Source of the DNA: a virus
Reading direction: 5' to 3' (one strand)
Length of the DNA: 53,544 nt
IMG/VR virus record: IMGVR_UViG_3300035389_000027
Coordinates: 1 to 53,544 of that record
Positions 39,613-48,099 of this stretch are shown here, one piece after another (positions within the stretch are counted from its first letter, which is position 1; each line of letters begins with the position of its first letter). Position numbers and translations under genes: made by a program. The notes below the pieces were generated by a model. The model saw only the letters and a program-made list of their open reading frames with translations. It had not been told where the DNA came from and searched no databases.

Positions 39613-39643
39613 AAGGTGCCCGTGGATTATTCCCGGGCACCTT
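39613..39643 (+). terminator. 10-bp hairpin after the DarA-like gene
   Basis: AAGGTGCCCG (39613-39622) pairs perfectly with CGGGCACCTT (39634-39643), loop of 11 bases. No T-run follows. It separates the anti-restriction genes from the next small gene and the second fibre. Same style as the hairpins after the capsid and sheath genes. Confidence 0.55.
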
Positions 39644-39667
39644 ACCCGGGATAAAAGGAGTATGAGA

Positions 39668-40003
39668 ATGGCGTTATCATTTAAAGAACGGAACAAGATC
39701 CGGAAACAGATCGGACAGCAAACAGCACAGCTTGAAGGGGCCGAAGGGCTTACTTTCAAGGAAAAAAACCGTATCCGGAAAGAAATAGGCCAATTGCTTG
39801 CACAGCTGGAAGCTGAAATTGACAAAAAACCCGAAGTCAAAAACGAAAAACTGACGGCCCTTATCGCCGGCAAGTATAATACCGAAAAGCCTGAGCGTTT
39901 CTTGGTCATTTTGCAGGAAATCGTTGACGAAATACAGGACATCGAGCCCGTAAAAGAACCTGTCATTCAGTACATCGAAAAATATGAAGAGAAAAAAGAA
40001 TGA
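39668..40003 (+). CDS. Small protein with an internal duplicated helical motif
   Basis: 111-residue, highly charged protein. The N-terminal half is a tandem duplication: LSFKERNKIRKQIGQQTAQLEG and LTFKEKNRIRKEIGQLLAQLEA are two copies of one helical unit of about 25 residues. The C-terminal half is acidic and helical. ATG 39668 has AAAAGGAG at ideal spacing, better than ATG 39662. Its stop overlaps the fibre start. It lies beside the DarA-like genes and may belong to the injected set, but no function is known. Confidence 0.5.
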   Translation: MALSFKERNKIRKQIGQQTAQLEGAEGLTFKEKNRIRKEIGQLLAQLEAEIDKKPEVKNEKLTALIAGKYNTEKPERFLVILQEIVDEIQDIEPVKEPVIQYIEKYEEKKE

Positions 40004-42903
40004 AACGATTTTTTGCCGCGGCGTCCATAAACTCCACCGATGCTGATTCCATTCAGAAAGTACATGTTGATCCGGTAACCATCCTGATAGACGGGGATGT
40101 TTGCCTGGTCGGCACGTCTTCTCAGTTTGAAACTTATGTACTGGATGCGGATTCGGGGCAAGCGGAGTCGTCACAAGACGTTCTATTGCCCTTTGGTGAA
40201 ACTGGGCCCAAACGCTGGATACGACACGTTGACGCGGATATTGTCGATGCCGTGTTGAAAAAGCATGAGCATGCCAACAAAGCCCTTATCGACACCTATA
40301 GCCAGACCAATGCCAATATAGGCGATGCTATCACAAAGAAGCATGCACAGCTTTGTGCATCTGCCGATTTCACCAAGCTTGGTGGTATTGAGGTGGGGGC
40401 CAATAAATACGTCCATCCGGCTGCCCATGTGATTACAGAAGTGACAGGCCTTCAAACGGCTTTGGATGGAAAATCTGATGATGGTCATATCCATGATGGC
40501 CGATATTACACCGAAGCCGAAACAGACCAGAAGATTGCAGCCCTTGTCGAATCCGCACCGGAGACCCTGGACACTCTAAACGAGCTGGCCGCGGCACTGG
40601 ACGATGATCCAAATTTTGCAACCACTGTTGCTACCCAGATCGGGACAAAGGTTGATAAAGTCGCTGGCAAAGGCTTGTCTACAAACGATTACACGGACGC
40701 TGAACAGACAAAGCTTACGGGGATTGCGGCGGGCGCCCAGGTTAACACAATCGATGCCGGTGGCGGTTTGGCCGCTTTGGACGCCACGGCCGATACAAAG
40801 CTTGAGGGGATTGAAACGGGGGCTAACAAATATGCTCACCCTGTAACCCATCCGGCCGGTATTATCGTGCAGGATGCGGCCAACCGATTCTTTACTGACA
40901 CTGAGCGAACAAAGCTTACAGGGATAGCGACGGGCGCTAATAAGTATGTCCACCCTACCGCCCATACTATCGCGGAGGTAACCGGGCTGCAAGGTGCCCT
41001 GGATGGCAAATCTGACACGGGACACGGTCATGCTATTGGAGACACATCCGGGTTACAAACAGCCCTAGACGGGAAGTCTGCTACGTCTCACAACCATGAT
41101 AGCAAATATTTAGGGATATCGGCAAAGGCCGCTGATTCGGAAAAGTTGGATGGAGTTAACGGGGGTGATTTCCTTAAAAAGTCGGAGGATTACGTCGCTG
41201 GCCACCATGCTGAAGGTCGGGCGCTAATAAGTGCATCTCTTACCAATGATTTCGGCAACCTTCGACATAGGGGCGGTGAATTTATTTTCACGAATATTTC
41301 CCCCGGTGACAATACAATTGATTATATGTTTGATGGGTTGTCTACTTTTCTTTCTATGGCAGTGGCTTCAACCACCTTCCCGGTTGTCATTGAGTTTACG
41401 TTACCAAGGAAATTAACATATAGTGCTTATATAGGTATCGGCTTCGGCAGCACCAGTTGGAGGACCAACGGTGTAAAAATAGAAGCCTTCAGTGAAGGTG
41501 GCTGGGTCACGGTGGTGGACACTATAACCAATTCTTCAGAAGATATCTTCGCACAGATTCCAGGGAATTCCAGCATAGGCACAACCAAAGTCCGATACAC
41601 GTTGACCGACCCAAACACAACGTCAGTTCGCATCTGCCACTTGTGGGGCTATAACTATAATTCGGCAATGTGGTCAGAGCTTCAGATGCCCCGCGTTGGT
41701 GGTAAAATGTATGGCAGTCTGGAAGTGGAAGGGGATGTAACGCTATCAGGCACCGTTGATAGTCGAGACCTTACCGCAGATGGCACAAAGCTTGATGGCA
41801 TAGCGACCAGTGCCAATCTTTACACACACCCAGCAAATCACCCTGGATCAATCATAACCCAGGATTCAACTCACAGGTTTGCAACGGATACGGAAAAAAC
41901 AACCTGGAATGACAAGAGCAATTTAGCCCTGGGCGAAACGTCAGTTACAGCATATCGAGGTGATAGGGGCAAGACGGGATATGACCATTCCCAGGTTGCA
42001 CACGCACCGACAGGCGCCCAGGTTAATACCATTGACGCTGGTGACGGCTTGGCGGCGTTAGATTCGGCGGCCGATACCAAGCTTGACGGGATTGCGACCA
42101 GTGCAAATAACTATTCTCACCCGGCAACCCATCCGCCGTCAATCATTGTTCAAGACATAACGAACCGATTTGTAACAGATGCAGAAAAGGCAGCGTGGAC
42201 AGCTAAAAGCGATTTAGCTTTGGGAGAGACTTTATCGACCGCTTACCGTGGGGATCTTGGTAAACTTGGGTACGATCATTCAAAGATACTCCATGCCCCC
42301 AGTAACGCCAATTATTACGAGCATCCTGCAACTCACCCAGCAAGCGTTATCGTACAAGATGCCAGTAATCGGTTTTTTACGGATACTGAACGGACCAAGC
42401 TTACGGGCATTGCAACCGGCGCTAACCTTTATTCTCACCCGGCGAACCATGCAATCGCAGTTATTACCGGCCTCCAAACGGCCTTGGACGGTAAGTCAGC
42501 TACAACCCACGTCCATGATAGCAGGTACTATACGGAATCAGAGGTAAATGCCCTTTTGGCTGGTATTGGTGGGGGCGCTAAGTTTAAAACAGGTCAGTAC
42601 ACGGGTAATGGGTCTACCAGTCAAGCCATCACGGGGGTTGGGTTTACTCCAAGATACGTGGCCATTAGATACCGAACAACGAGCTCAGCTGACGGCGCTT
42701 ACTTCATCCGCACCGATCAAGAAATAACTGATTATTGTATGGTGATTAAAGGAGAAATTGATGCCCTGGAAGTTCCTTTAACTCAAATGTTAGACGACTG
42801 TATCATTTCTTTGGATGCTGATGGCTTTACAGTGGATGATATTGGCAACCCTGGTGACCCCAACTACTCCGGCAGAACATACATTTACGTTGCTATAGGA
42901 TAA
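40000..42903 (+). CDS. Large repeat-rich tail fibre protein
   Basis: 967-residue fibre. The middle consists of repeats of the type KLTGIATGANKYVHP, LQTALDGKS, GYDHSQVAHAP and LALGETSVTAYRGDRGK, arranged in several divergent copies, as in phage fibres with triple-helical shafts. The N-terminal ~100 residues (ILIDGDVCLVGTSSQFETYVLDADSG) look like an attachment domain. The C-terminus (GQYTGNGSTSQAITGVGFTPRYVAIRYRT) is a receptor-binding tip. It shares the GDRGK segment with the first fibre, a sign of recombination between fibre genes. Confidence 0.82.
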   Translation: MKRFFAAASINSTDADSIQKVHVDPVTILIDGDVCLVGTSSQFETYVLDADSGQAESSQDVLLPFGETGPKRWIRHVDADIVDAVLKKHEHANKALIDTYSQTNANIGDAITKKHAQLCASADFTKLGGIEVGANKYVHPAAHVITEVTGLQTALDGKSDDGHIHDGRYYTEAETDQKIAALVESAPETLDTLNELAAALDDDPNFATTVATQIGTKVDKVAGKGLSTNDYTDAEQTKLTGIAAGAQVNTIDAGGGLAALDATADTKLEGIETGANKYAHPVTHPAGIIVQDAANRFFTDTERTKLTGIATGANKYVHPTAHTIAEVTGLQGALDGKSDTGHGHAIGDTSGLQTALDGKSATSHNHDSKYLGISAKAADSEKLDGVNGGDFLKKSEDYVAGHHAEGRALISASLTNDFGNLRHRGGEFIFTNISPGDNTIDYMFDGLSTFLSMAVASTTFPVVIEFTLPRKLTYSAYIGIGFGSTSWRTNGVKIEAFSEGGWVTVVDTITNSSEDIFAQIPGNSSIGTTKVRYTLTDPNTTSVRICHLWGYNYNSAMWSELQMPRVGGKMYGSLEVEGDVTLSGTVDSRDLTADGTKLDGIATSANLYTHPANHPGSIITQDSTHRFATDTEKTTWNDKSNLALGETSVTAYRGDRGKTGYDHSQVAHAPTGAQVNTIDAGDGLAALDSAADTKLDGIATSANNYSHPATHPPSIIVQDITNRFVTDAEKAAWTAKSDLALGETLSTAYRGDLGKLGYDHSKILHAPSNANYYEHPATHPASVIVQDASNRFFTDTERTKLTGIATGANLYSHPANHAIAVITGLQTALDGKSATTHVHDSRYYTESEVNALLAGIGGGAKFKTGQYTGNGSTSQAITGVGFTPRYVAIRYRTTSSADGAYFIRTDQEITDYCMVIKGEIDALEVPLTQMLDDCIISLDADGFTVDDIGNPGDPNYSGRTYIYVAIG

Positions 42904-42910
42904 AAATATT

Positions 42911-43453
42911 ATGAAAGCATTTATCAGAGTAAACCAGGACAACGAAATAGTCTGTAGAGCAACTGAAACGTGCAATCTGCATGGCGAAGGCACAGATTAT
43001 CTTGTTGCCGATGAATCGGCAAATCCCGGGTATTCATGGACTCCCGAGTATGAAGATCAAGGTGTCACCGTGGGGGTTTTAGGCCCTGACCCTATGGAAA
43101 TTGTTTTGGCGAAGAAAGCAAATGAAATTAAAACCGCCTTTTATACGGCGGCTGCGCAGCCGGTACCCATTGAGGTCAACGGAATCACATTTCAAATGGA
43201 TGGCAAAAAAGACAGTGGGCGGCTCCTGAATGACGGTATTACGTTGGCTGAGTTGGCCGGAGAGACTACCATTGACGTCATTGATTATTACAATGTGCCG
43301 CATTTCGGGATTTCCCTGGTTGATGCTAAGGAGATCGCTAAACAACAAGCTCTTGCGTTCAGAGCTAATTATTACATTCGCGCAGGTTTGCGTTATCAGG
43401 TTGAGGTCGCGCCTGATGTTGCTACATTGACTGCGATAACCTGGCCTACCTAA
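42911..43453 (+). CDS. Second DUF4376-like fibre-associated protein
   Basis: 180-residue protein placed right after the second fibre, as the similar protein at 35136 follows the first one. The C-terminal ~100 residues (IEVNGITFQMDGKKDSGRLLNDGITLAELAGE, ATLTAITWPT) fit the DUF4376 pattern at low similarity. Probably a fibre assembly or attachment protein. Start ATG 42911. Confidence 0.55.
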   Translation: MKAFIRVNQDNEIVCRATETCNLHGEGTDYLVADESANPGYSWTPEYEDQGVTVGVLGPDPMEIVLAKKANEIKTAFYTAAAQPVPIEVNGITFQMDGKKDSGRLLNDGITLAELAGETTIDVIDYYNVPHFGISLVDAKEIAKQQALAFRANYYIRAGLRYQVEVAPDVATLTAITWPT

Positions 43454-43475
43454 TTAGCCAACGTAAAGAGGCTCC

Positions 43476-45110
43476 ATGACAGTCACATTTAAAGATACCG
43501 CATCCACCATATGGCAGAATCAGGAGGTTACATTCTATGGCCGTCAGGTTGATATTGAGGGTTCTGGTAGCTGTTTGGATTTTTGCACAAGTTTGAGTGA
43601 TATCAGTAAGGTTACAGGCTTGATAATCGAGAATTCCCAGTTTGATTTTCAAGCAGACATAAGCGCTTTGACGAAACTGGTAGACCTCACGGGGGCCGCA
43701 AGTCAGCTTGATCTGCAAGCCGATACGAGCGTTTTGACGAAACTGGTAGGCCTGGCAGGTGGCGCAAACCAGTTTAGCTTTCAAACCGATACGAGCGATT
43801 TGACTAAGCTGGTAAGCTTGGTGGGCGGCGCAAGTCAGATTGGTTTTCAAACAGGTGTGAGCGATTTAACAAAGCTGGTGGACTTGGCGGGATCTGCATG
43901 CCGGTTTGATCTCCAAACAGGCATGAGTGCTTTAACAAAGCTGGTAGATTTGACGGGATATCCAAGTCAATTTGATTTGCAAACCGATATAAGCGCCCTC
44001 ATAAAGCTGGTGGACATGGTAGGCGATCCCAGCCAGTTTGATTTCCAAGCCGGCATAAGCGTTTTGACAAAACTGGTGGACCTGGCGGGCAGTTCGATCC
44101 AGTTTGATTTTCAAGCAGGCATAGGCGTGCTCACGAAGTTGGTGGACATGGTGGGCGATCCAAGCCAGTTTGGTCTGCAAGCCGGCACGGGATCACTCAC
44201 GAAGTTGGTGGACCTTGCGGGCAGCTCGAACCGGTTTGATTTCCAAACAGGTATGAGCGCTTTGACGAAGCTGGTAACTTTGACGGGGGGTTCAAGTCAG
44301 TTTGATTTCCAAGCAGGTGTAAGCGCACTCACGAAACTGGTAGCTTTGGCGGGGGATGCGAGTGTATTCGGCCTGTATGCTGGGCCGAGCGGGTTGGTGC
44401 GTATCCGTTCCATAACGGGTGGCGCAAGCTTGTTTCAAAATGAGATCAGTGGAAGCGTACTTACCTTATTGTGCAACGTGACAGGCGGAGCCAACAAATT
44501 CGATTTTTTTGCCAGTCACAGTATGTTGACAAAACAGGTCGCTTTAATAGGTGCCCCTAATATATTTAATCTCCAGGGCAGTGTATCGCCCTTAACGTTC
44601 GTGGGGAATCTTTTAGCGGGAGATGGGCACTTTGCCTTTGCATCCGAGGAAAGCACTCTCAGTAAGCTTGTGGAGCTTGTGGGCGGGGGTTCTTGTATTG
44701 ATTTCTTGGGCGATACTTCGCGCGTAACGGCTTTATGCAATATCGTGCCCGGGTTGTCGGTTTTGGAAATGGGTTTGAGTGCCGGCGAAGTGGCAAAAAT
44801 GGCACTTATTTACCCGGATTCGTCAGTTTTTAACATGCTTTCGGGCTCAAGCGCATTGTCCGCGCTCAAGCCGATTTTCCCCGGCAATAGTTGTTTTAAT
44901 TTTGAAGGCAAGGGCAGCAATATCATATTTTGGTCATATCCGCTCAATGCATTTGTTGCACAGCAAGGGGTTTATGCTTTTGTTTCAATAAAAAATAGTA
45001 TTTTTCAGCATACGGCTACAGCGCCAGGCATTTTTGTGTTCACGGCTAATACTGAAAATTTTAATAGAGTAGGTAATTTAATCAATTTTTGTCGTAAAAT
45101 TAGGAAGTAA
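43476..45110 (+). CDS. 544-residue protein of 22-residue solenoid repeats
   Basis: After ~42 residues of N-terminal sequence the protein consists of 20 consecutive repeats of exactly 22 residues with no insertions (consensus LTKLVDLAGSASQFDLQAGISA). The repeats are nearly identical in the centre and diverge to both ends. L1, L4, L7, N/S12 and F14 match the spacing of 22-residue leucine-rich repeats, though position 9 is Gly rather than Leu. A beta-helix is the alternative. The end (~460-544) is a different domain. It sits after the fibre genes and may bind the host surface. Family not recognised. Confidence 0.7.
   Translation: MTVTFKDTASTIWQNQEVTFYGRQVDIEGSGSCLDFCTSLSDISKVTGLIIENSQFDFQADISALTKLVDLTGAASQLDLQADTSVLTKLVGLAGGANQFSFQTDTSDLTKLVSLVGGASQIGFQTGVSDLTKLVDLAGSACRFDLQTGMSALTKLVDLTGYPSQFDLQTDISALIKLVDMVGDPSQFDFQAGISVLTKLVDLAGSSIQFDFQAGIGVLTKLVDMVGDPSQFGLQAGTGSLTKLVDLAGSSNRFDFQTGMSALTKLVTLTGGSSQFDFQAGVSALTKLVALAGDASVFGLYAGPSGLVRIRSITGGASLFQNEISGSVLTLLCNVTGGANKFDFFASHSMLTKQVALIGAPNIFNLQGSVSPLTFVGNLLAGDGHFAFASEESTLSKLVELVGGGSCIDFLGDTSRVTALCNIVPGLSVLEMGLSAGEVAKMALIYPDSSVFNMLSGSSALSALKPIFPGNSCFNFEGKGSNIIFWSYPLNAFVAQQGVYAFVSIKNSIFQHTATAPGIFVFTANTENFNRVGNLINFCRKIRK
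43602..44921 (+). repeat. 20 tandem 66-bp coding repeats
   Basis: Repeating coding units of 66 bases without gaps. Copies 2 to 11 are closest in sequence (for example LTKLVDMVGDPSQFD occurs twice), and the outer ones are diverged. This pattern is expected from expansion and contraction by recombination between copies, which could vary copy number between strains. Copy number here, 20, is counted from the protein. Confidence 0.85.
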
Positions 45111-45132
45111 ACAACTTTAAGGAGTGTCAATT

Positions 45133-45504
45133 ATGGGACGTTGGGCATCAGATTCAGTTATAGACGCATCTTTGGACAAAATGTCAGAGGCAAACCTTTT
45201 GATCGCCTGTTCGCAGCAACCGGCTAATCGCGTAGAAGCGGTAGGCACATATGCTATTGCCGATGTCGTATTAGCCGCCGAGGATTTCAGCAAGGCGAAT
45301 GATACCAGCGGTAGGATATTGACAGTCGCAGGGAAGGCGCTGGTCGATGTTGATACAGACGGGACAATTACGCATCTGGCTCTTTGTGACGAAACCGAAT
45401 TGCTGTATGTCACGACCACCAACAGCAAAATCGTTGAAATTGGTGATAAGGTTAATATTGGCGCCTTCACCGCAAACCTCAAAGACCCTGTAGCGATTTC
45501 ATAA
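45133..45504 (+). CDS. Hypothetical fibre-region protein, likely beta-rich
   Basis: 123-residue protein of unknown function after the repeat protein. ATG 45133 has AAGGAG upstream (GTG 45124 overlaps it). The second half (GRILTVAGKALVDVDTDGTITHLALCDETELLYVTTTNSKIVEIGDKVNIGAF) looks like a small beta-sandwich, suggesting a tail or capsid decoration protein. No family recognised. Confidence 0.5.
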   Translation: MGRWASDSVIDASLDKMSEANLLIACSQQPANRVEAVGTYAIADVVLAAEDFSKANDTSGRILTVAGKALVDVDTDGTITHLALCDETELLYVTTTNSKIVEIGDKVNIGAFTANLKDPVAIS

Positions 45505-45513
45505 GGTGACGTG

Positions 45514-45870
45514 ATGGCTGATTTTCCGCAGGACATAATCGAGTTACGGTATTTTTCCGATAATTGGGGGCCGTTCTCGTTCGATTTTGGCAATCACTTG
45601 CCGCCGGGATCGAATCTTAGCCATGTTGATCTAAAGGCTTATGCCGGTGCTGTCAATCCGGCGTCGGATTTGTCTGAAGCTACTGAGATCACGAGCGAAA
45701 TTATTGATAGCGATATGTTACCGCTAATCGACAAGAACACTGTGCTGGTGTATTTCAAATATCCGACATTGGGCGAATTGAAAGGGATAAAAGCTACATT
45801 GTTGTTCGAATTTACCCTGGATACGACTGCCCGGCATGTGGCTTATTTCCAGTATGTCAAAATAATATAA
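45514..45870 (+). CDS. Hypothetical fibre-region protein
   Basis: 118-residue protein, starting at ATG 45514 (GTG 45511 directly before it), with AAGGTGA upstream. Beta-rich (IIELRYFSDNWGPFSFDFGN, ATLLFEFTLDTTARHVAYFQYVKII), typical of small adhesin or capsid-associated domains. Function unknown. It is the last gene of the fibre block before the polyvalent proteins. Confidence 0.5.
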   Translation: MADFPQDIIELRYFSDNWGPFSFDFGNHLPPGSNLSHVDLKAYAGAVNPASDLSEATEITSEIIDSDMLPLIDKNTVLVYFKYPTLGELKGIKATLLFEFTLDTTARHVAYFQYVKII

Positions 45871-45872
45871 AT

Positions 45873-46004
45873 GTGGAAAACGTGAAAGCCAAAGCCGGTT
45901 ATAAAAAACAAAAGTCTGAAAGCTCAACCGGCAAATGGTTGAAACGATATTTTGAAAAACGAACTTGTCGGAAAAGAATAGGAATTGGTGTAAATGCCGC
46001 TTAA
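45873..46004 (+). CDS. Possible 43-residue basic peptide
   Basis: A short ORF in the gap before the metallopeptidase gene, starting at GTG 45873 and ending by overlapping that gene's start region in another frame. It is lysine- and arginine-rich. No ribosome binding site is visible, so it may not be translated. Listed because it is the only coding possibility in this 123-base gap. Confidence 0.25.
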   Translation: MENVKAKAGYKKQKSESSTGKWLKRYFEKRTCRKRIGIGVNAA

Positions 46005-48099
46005 ACTCAAAACGATTTCCCCCCGAAATAGAGTGGAAAAAGCAAAAGGTTTCCCGGATATCCGAAGGATTATCTGCCAGCGTTTTGAAATCAATGAAAA
46101 TATGTGGCAACTTTCCGCCGATGCCGGTTTGAGGGCTATCCGGGGGCTAAAGCGGGCGGAACAAAGCACAGACCCCCTTGATAGGGCCTTGCAAGGGGAA
46201 AGCTTGTTCCGGGCAATGCCAATGCCGGATACGTTTGAAAATATGGGCGTCGATATTGACGACTTCAAGCACAGGGCAAAAGCCCTTTACCCCAAGGGTG
46301 AAAAAAACGGTATAGAATCGGATATTGGGACTATCGCTTACCAGCATTACACCGAAGCCGGGGCACTGCCAGGGGATGTTTTAAGTCTTGTCGACACGAT
46401 TAAGGCGGCGGATAAACAGACCAGCGACAAGATAAAGGAACAAGGGGAATTAGTTAATAAAAATTACGGAAAACTGAATGCGGCTATCGCAGAATACCGC
46501 CGGGATGCAGGGTGGGACCGAGAACGGGCGAAATTCTACAAGGTACACAGCGAGGATGTGGCGCCCCGGGCGGATGCCGGCACCGAATTTCAGGATGGCC
46601 GGATAGATAGAATCGAGTTTAATAAAAAAATAGCGGCCCTTAACGAAAAACTCCGAGCGGCGACCCGTGCATGGAACGAATTTGCTAATAAAGTACAGGC
46701 ACACGAAATAGGCCTACATAGTAAATACGTTGGGAATAGTGAACATGTGCAACAAGAAACCGATAACAAGGAAATGGATGCAGCATTACAGGCGTTTTAT
46801 GCTAAAACGGTATCCGTGGCCTTAGAATCATCCCCCATATCTGAAAAAGACGCGCAGGACTGGGCCGGAAAGCAAGTGATCGCTCCGGCCTTGAAAAGCA
46901 GGCTCAAAAAGTCGGGTTATGGTGAGGCACAATTTAAGGATGATACGGCTGAATTTTATCGGTTGTGCGGCGGCCGGGTTGGGACAATCGAGTTTAAAAC
47001 AACCAGGAAAAAGCGGTCATTTGCAATGGTCGAAAGTAACCAGGTCCATTTAAGCGCAAAGTCCGATAAGCGGACCATCTTCCATGAAATGGCCCATCTA
47101 CTTGAAAACCAGCCAGTTGTTAAGGCGGCTAATAACCGTTTTATAGATAAAAAAACAGGCGGTCGTCAAAAAATGGCGTCGCTCCGGTCGTTAACCGGGA
47201 ACCGGGGGTATAAGTCGAACGAAAAGGCGTTTGTTGATCATTTCTTTGATCCGTATGTCGGTAAATATTACCCGGGCGGAATAACCGAAGTGGGTAGCAT
47301 GGGGTTCCAGATGTTTGCAGACCCTAAAAAAATGGCAATGCTTTATGACCAGGACCCGGAAATGTTCCAATACATTTTAGGGGTGGTTCGTAGTCCGATG
47401 ACCAGCGTCGAGAAAGAAGCGGTTGACCTGATGGTAACGAAACGTCAAGAAAATATTGACGCGGTTGCGGTCGGTAAAAAGTTTTATGCGGCACTGGATA
47501 AAAAAAGTAAGAACATAGATAAAATAATCGAGGGGTCGTATTATCGGTTTGAAGGAACGTTGAGCCGGTTCAGGGTGATGTTTAAGGATGATTATATACT
47601 GGCTGCCACGGTTACCAAGAAAATAGCGCAGCAATTTTTATATATGTACTTGTGGCAGCTGTCTATATCCCCAAGGGTAGGCAGGCCAACTGACTCTAAT
47701 TTGGAATATTGTATTAAAAACAATATCATCCCCCATACACTCAAGATCGATGACAGATACAAAACAATCCCAGATATCACCGTCTTGGACGTGGATAAAA
47801 TGCCAAAAGATTTGGCTGAATTTACTGCCGGGGCTGATGAATTTATCAAATGGTTGAAGGGCAAAGCGTTCAGTCTTTCCCCGTATTCGTATGATACCGA
47901 GAATTATGAATATTCCAAGGGCGGCAAATCCATCATGGCTAAAGTGCGGCGGGGGGAACACGGAACCGTTTTAATAGAAGATAGAACGGACTTCGAGAAT
48001 TTAAGCGTGGACTCTTTGTATCGATTTAGAGAAAAATCCGTAAAAGAAATATTCAAATCGGCCAGGGCTGATATCCAAAAGATAATAGGGGACGAATAA
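45994..48099 (+). CDS. Large polyvalent-type protein with HExxH metallopeptidase
   Basis: 701-residue protein with a zincin motif HEMAHLLE at residues 364-371 and a glutamate in the GGITEVGSMG segment (~E432) that could be the third zinc ligand. The flanking context (FADPKKMAMLYDQDPEMFQYILGVVRS) resembles metallopeptidase domains of phage head or polyvalent proteins. The first ~300 residues are long helices and low-complexity, as in injected internal proteins. Its stop overlaps the next gene. A role in processing or in the injected defence set is inferred. Confidence 0.65.
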   Translation: MPLKLKTISPRNRVEKAKGFPDIRRIICQRFEINENMWQLSADAGLRAIRGLKRAEQSTDPLDRALQGESLFRAMPMPDTFENMGVDIDDFKHRAKALYPKGEKNGIESDIGTIAYQHYTEAGALPGDVLSLVDTIKAADKQTSDKIKEQGELVNKNYGKLNAAIAEYRRDAGWDRERAKFYKVHSEDVAPRADAGTEFQDGRIDRIEFNKKIAALNEKLRAATRAWNEFANKVQAHEIGLHSKYVGNSEHVQQETDNKEMDAALQAFYAKTVSVALESSPISEKDAQDWAGKQVIAPALKSRLKKSGYGEAQFKDDTAEFYRLCGGRVGTIEFKTTRKKRSFAMVESNQVHLSAKSDKRTIFHEMAHLLENQPVVKAANNRFIDKKTGGRQKMASLRSLTGNRGYKSNEKAFVDHFFDPYVGKYYPGGITEVGSMGFQMFADPKKMAMLYDQDPEMFQYILGVVRSPMTSVEKEAVDLMVTKRQENIDAVAVGKKFYAALDKKSKNIDKIIEGSYYRFEGTLSRFRVMFKDDYILAATVTKKIAQQFLYMYLWQLSISPRVGRPTDSNLEYCIKNNIIPHTLKIDDRYKTIPDITVLDVDKMPKDLAEFTAGADEFIKWLKGKAFSLSPYSYDTENYEYSKGGKSIMAKVRRGEHGTVLIEDRTDFENLSVDSLYRFREKSVKEIFKSARADIQKIIGDE

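Noticed and set aside
43446-44180. Minus-strand repeat-like frames opposite the 22-residue repeat protein
   Set aside because: They reflect the plus-strand repeat in reverse; no ribosome binding site and no independent features.
43602-44921. CRISPR array
   Set aside because: The repeats are 66-base coding units in one frame without unique spacers; no cas genes.
43476-45110. Diversity-generating retroelement target
   Set aside because: No reverse transcriptase and no template repeat are present in the window; variation is spread over all copies.
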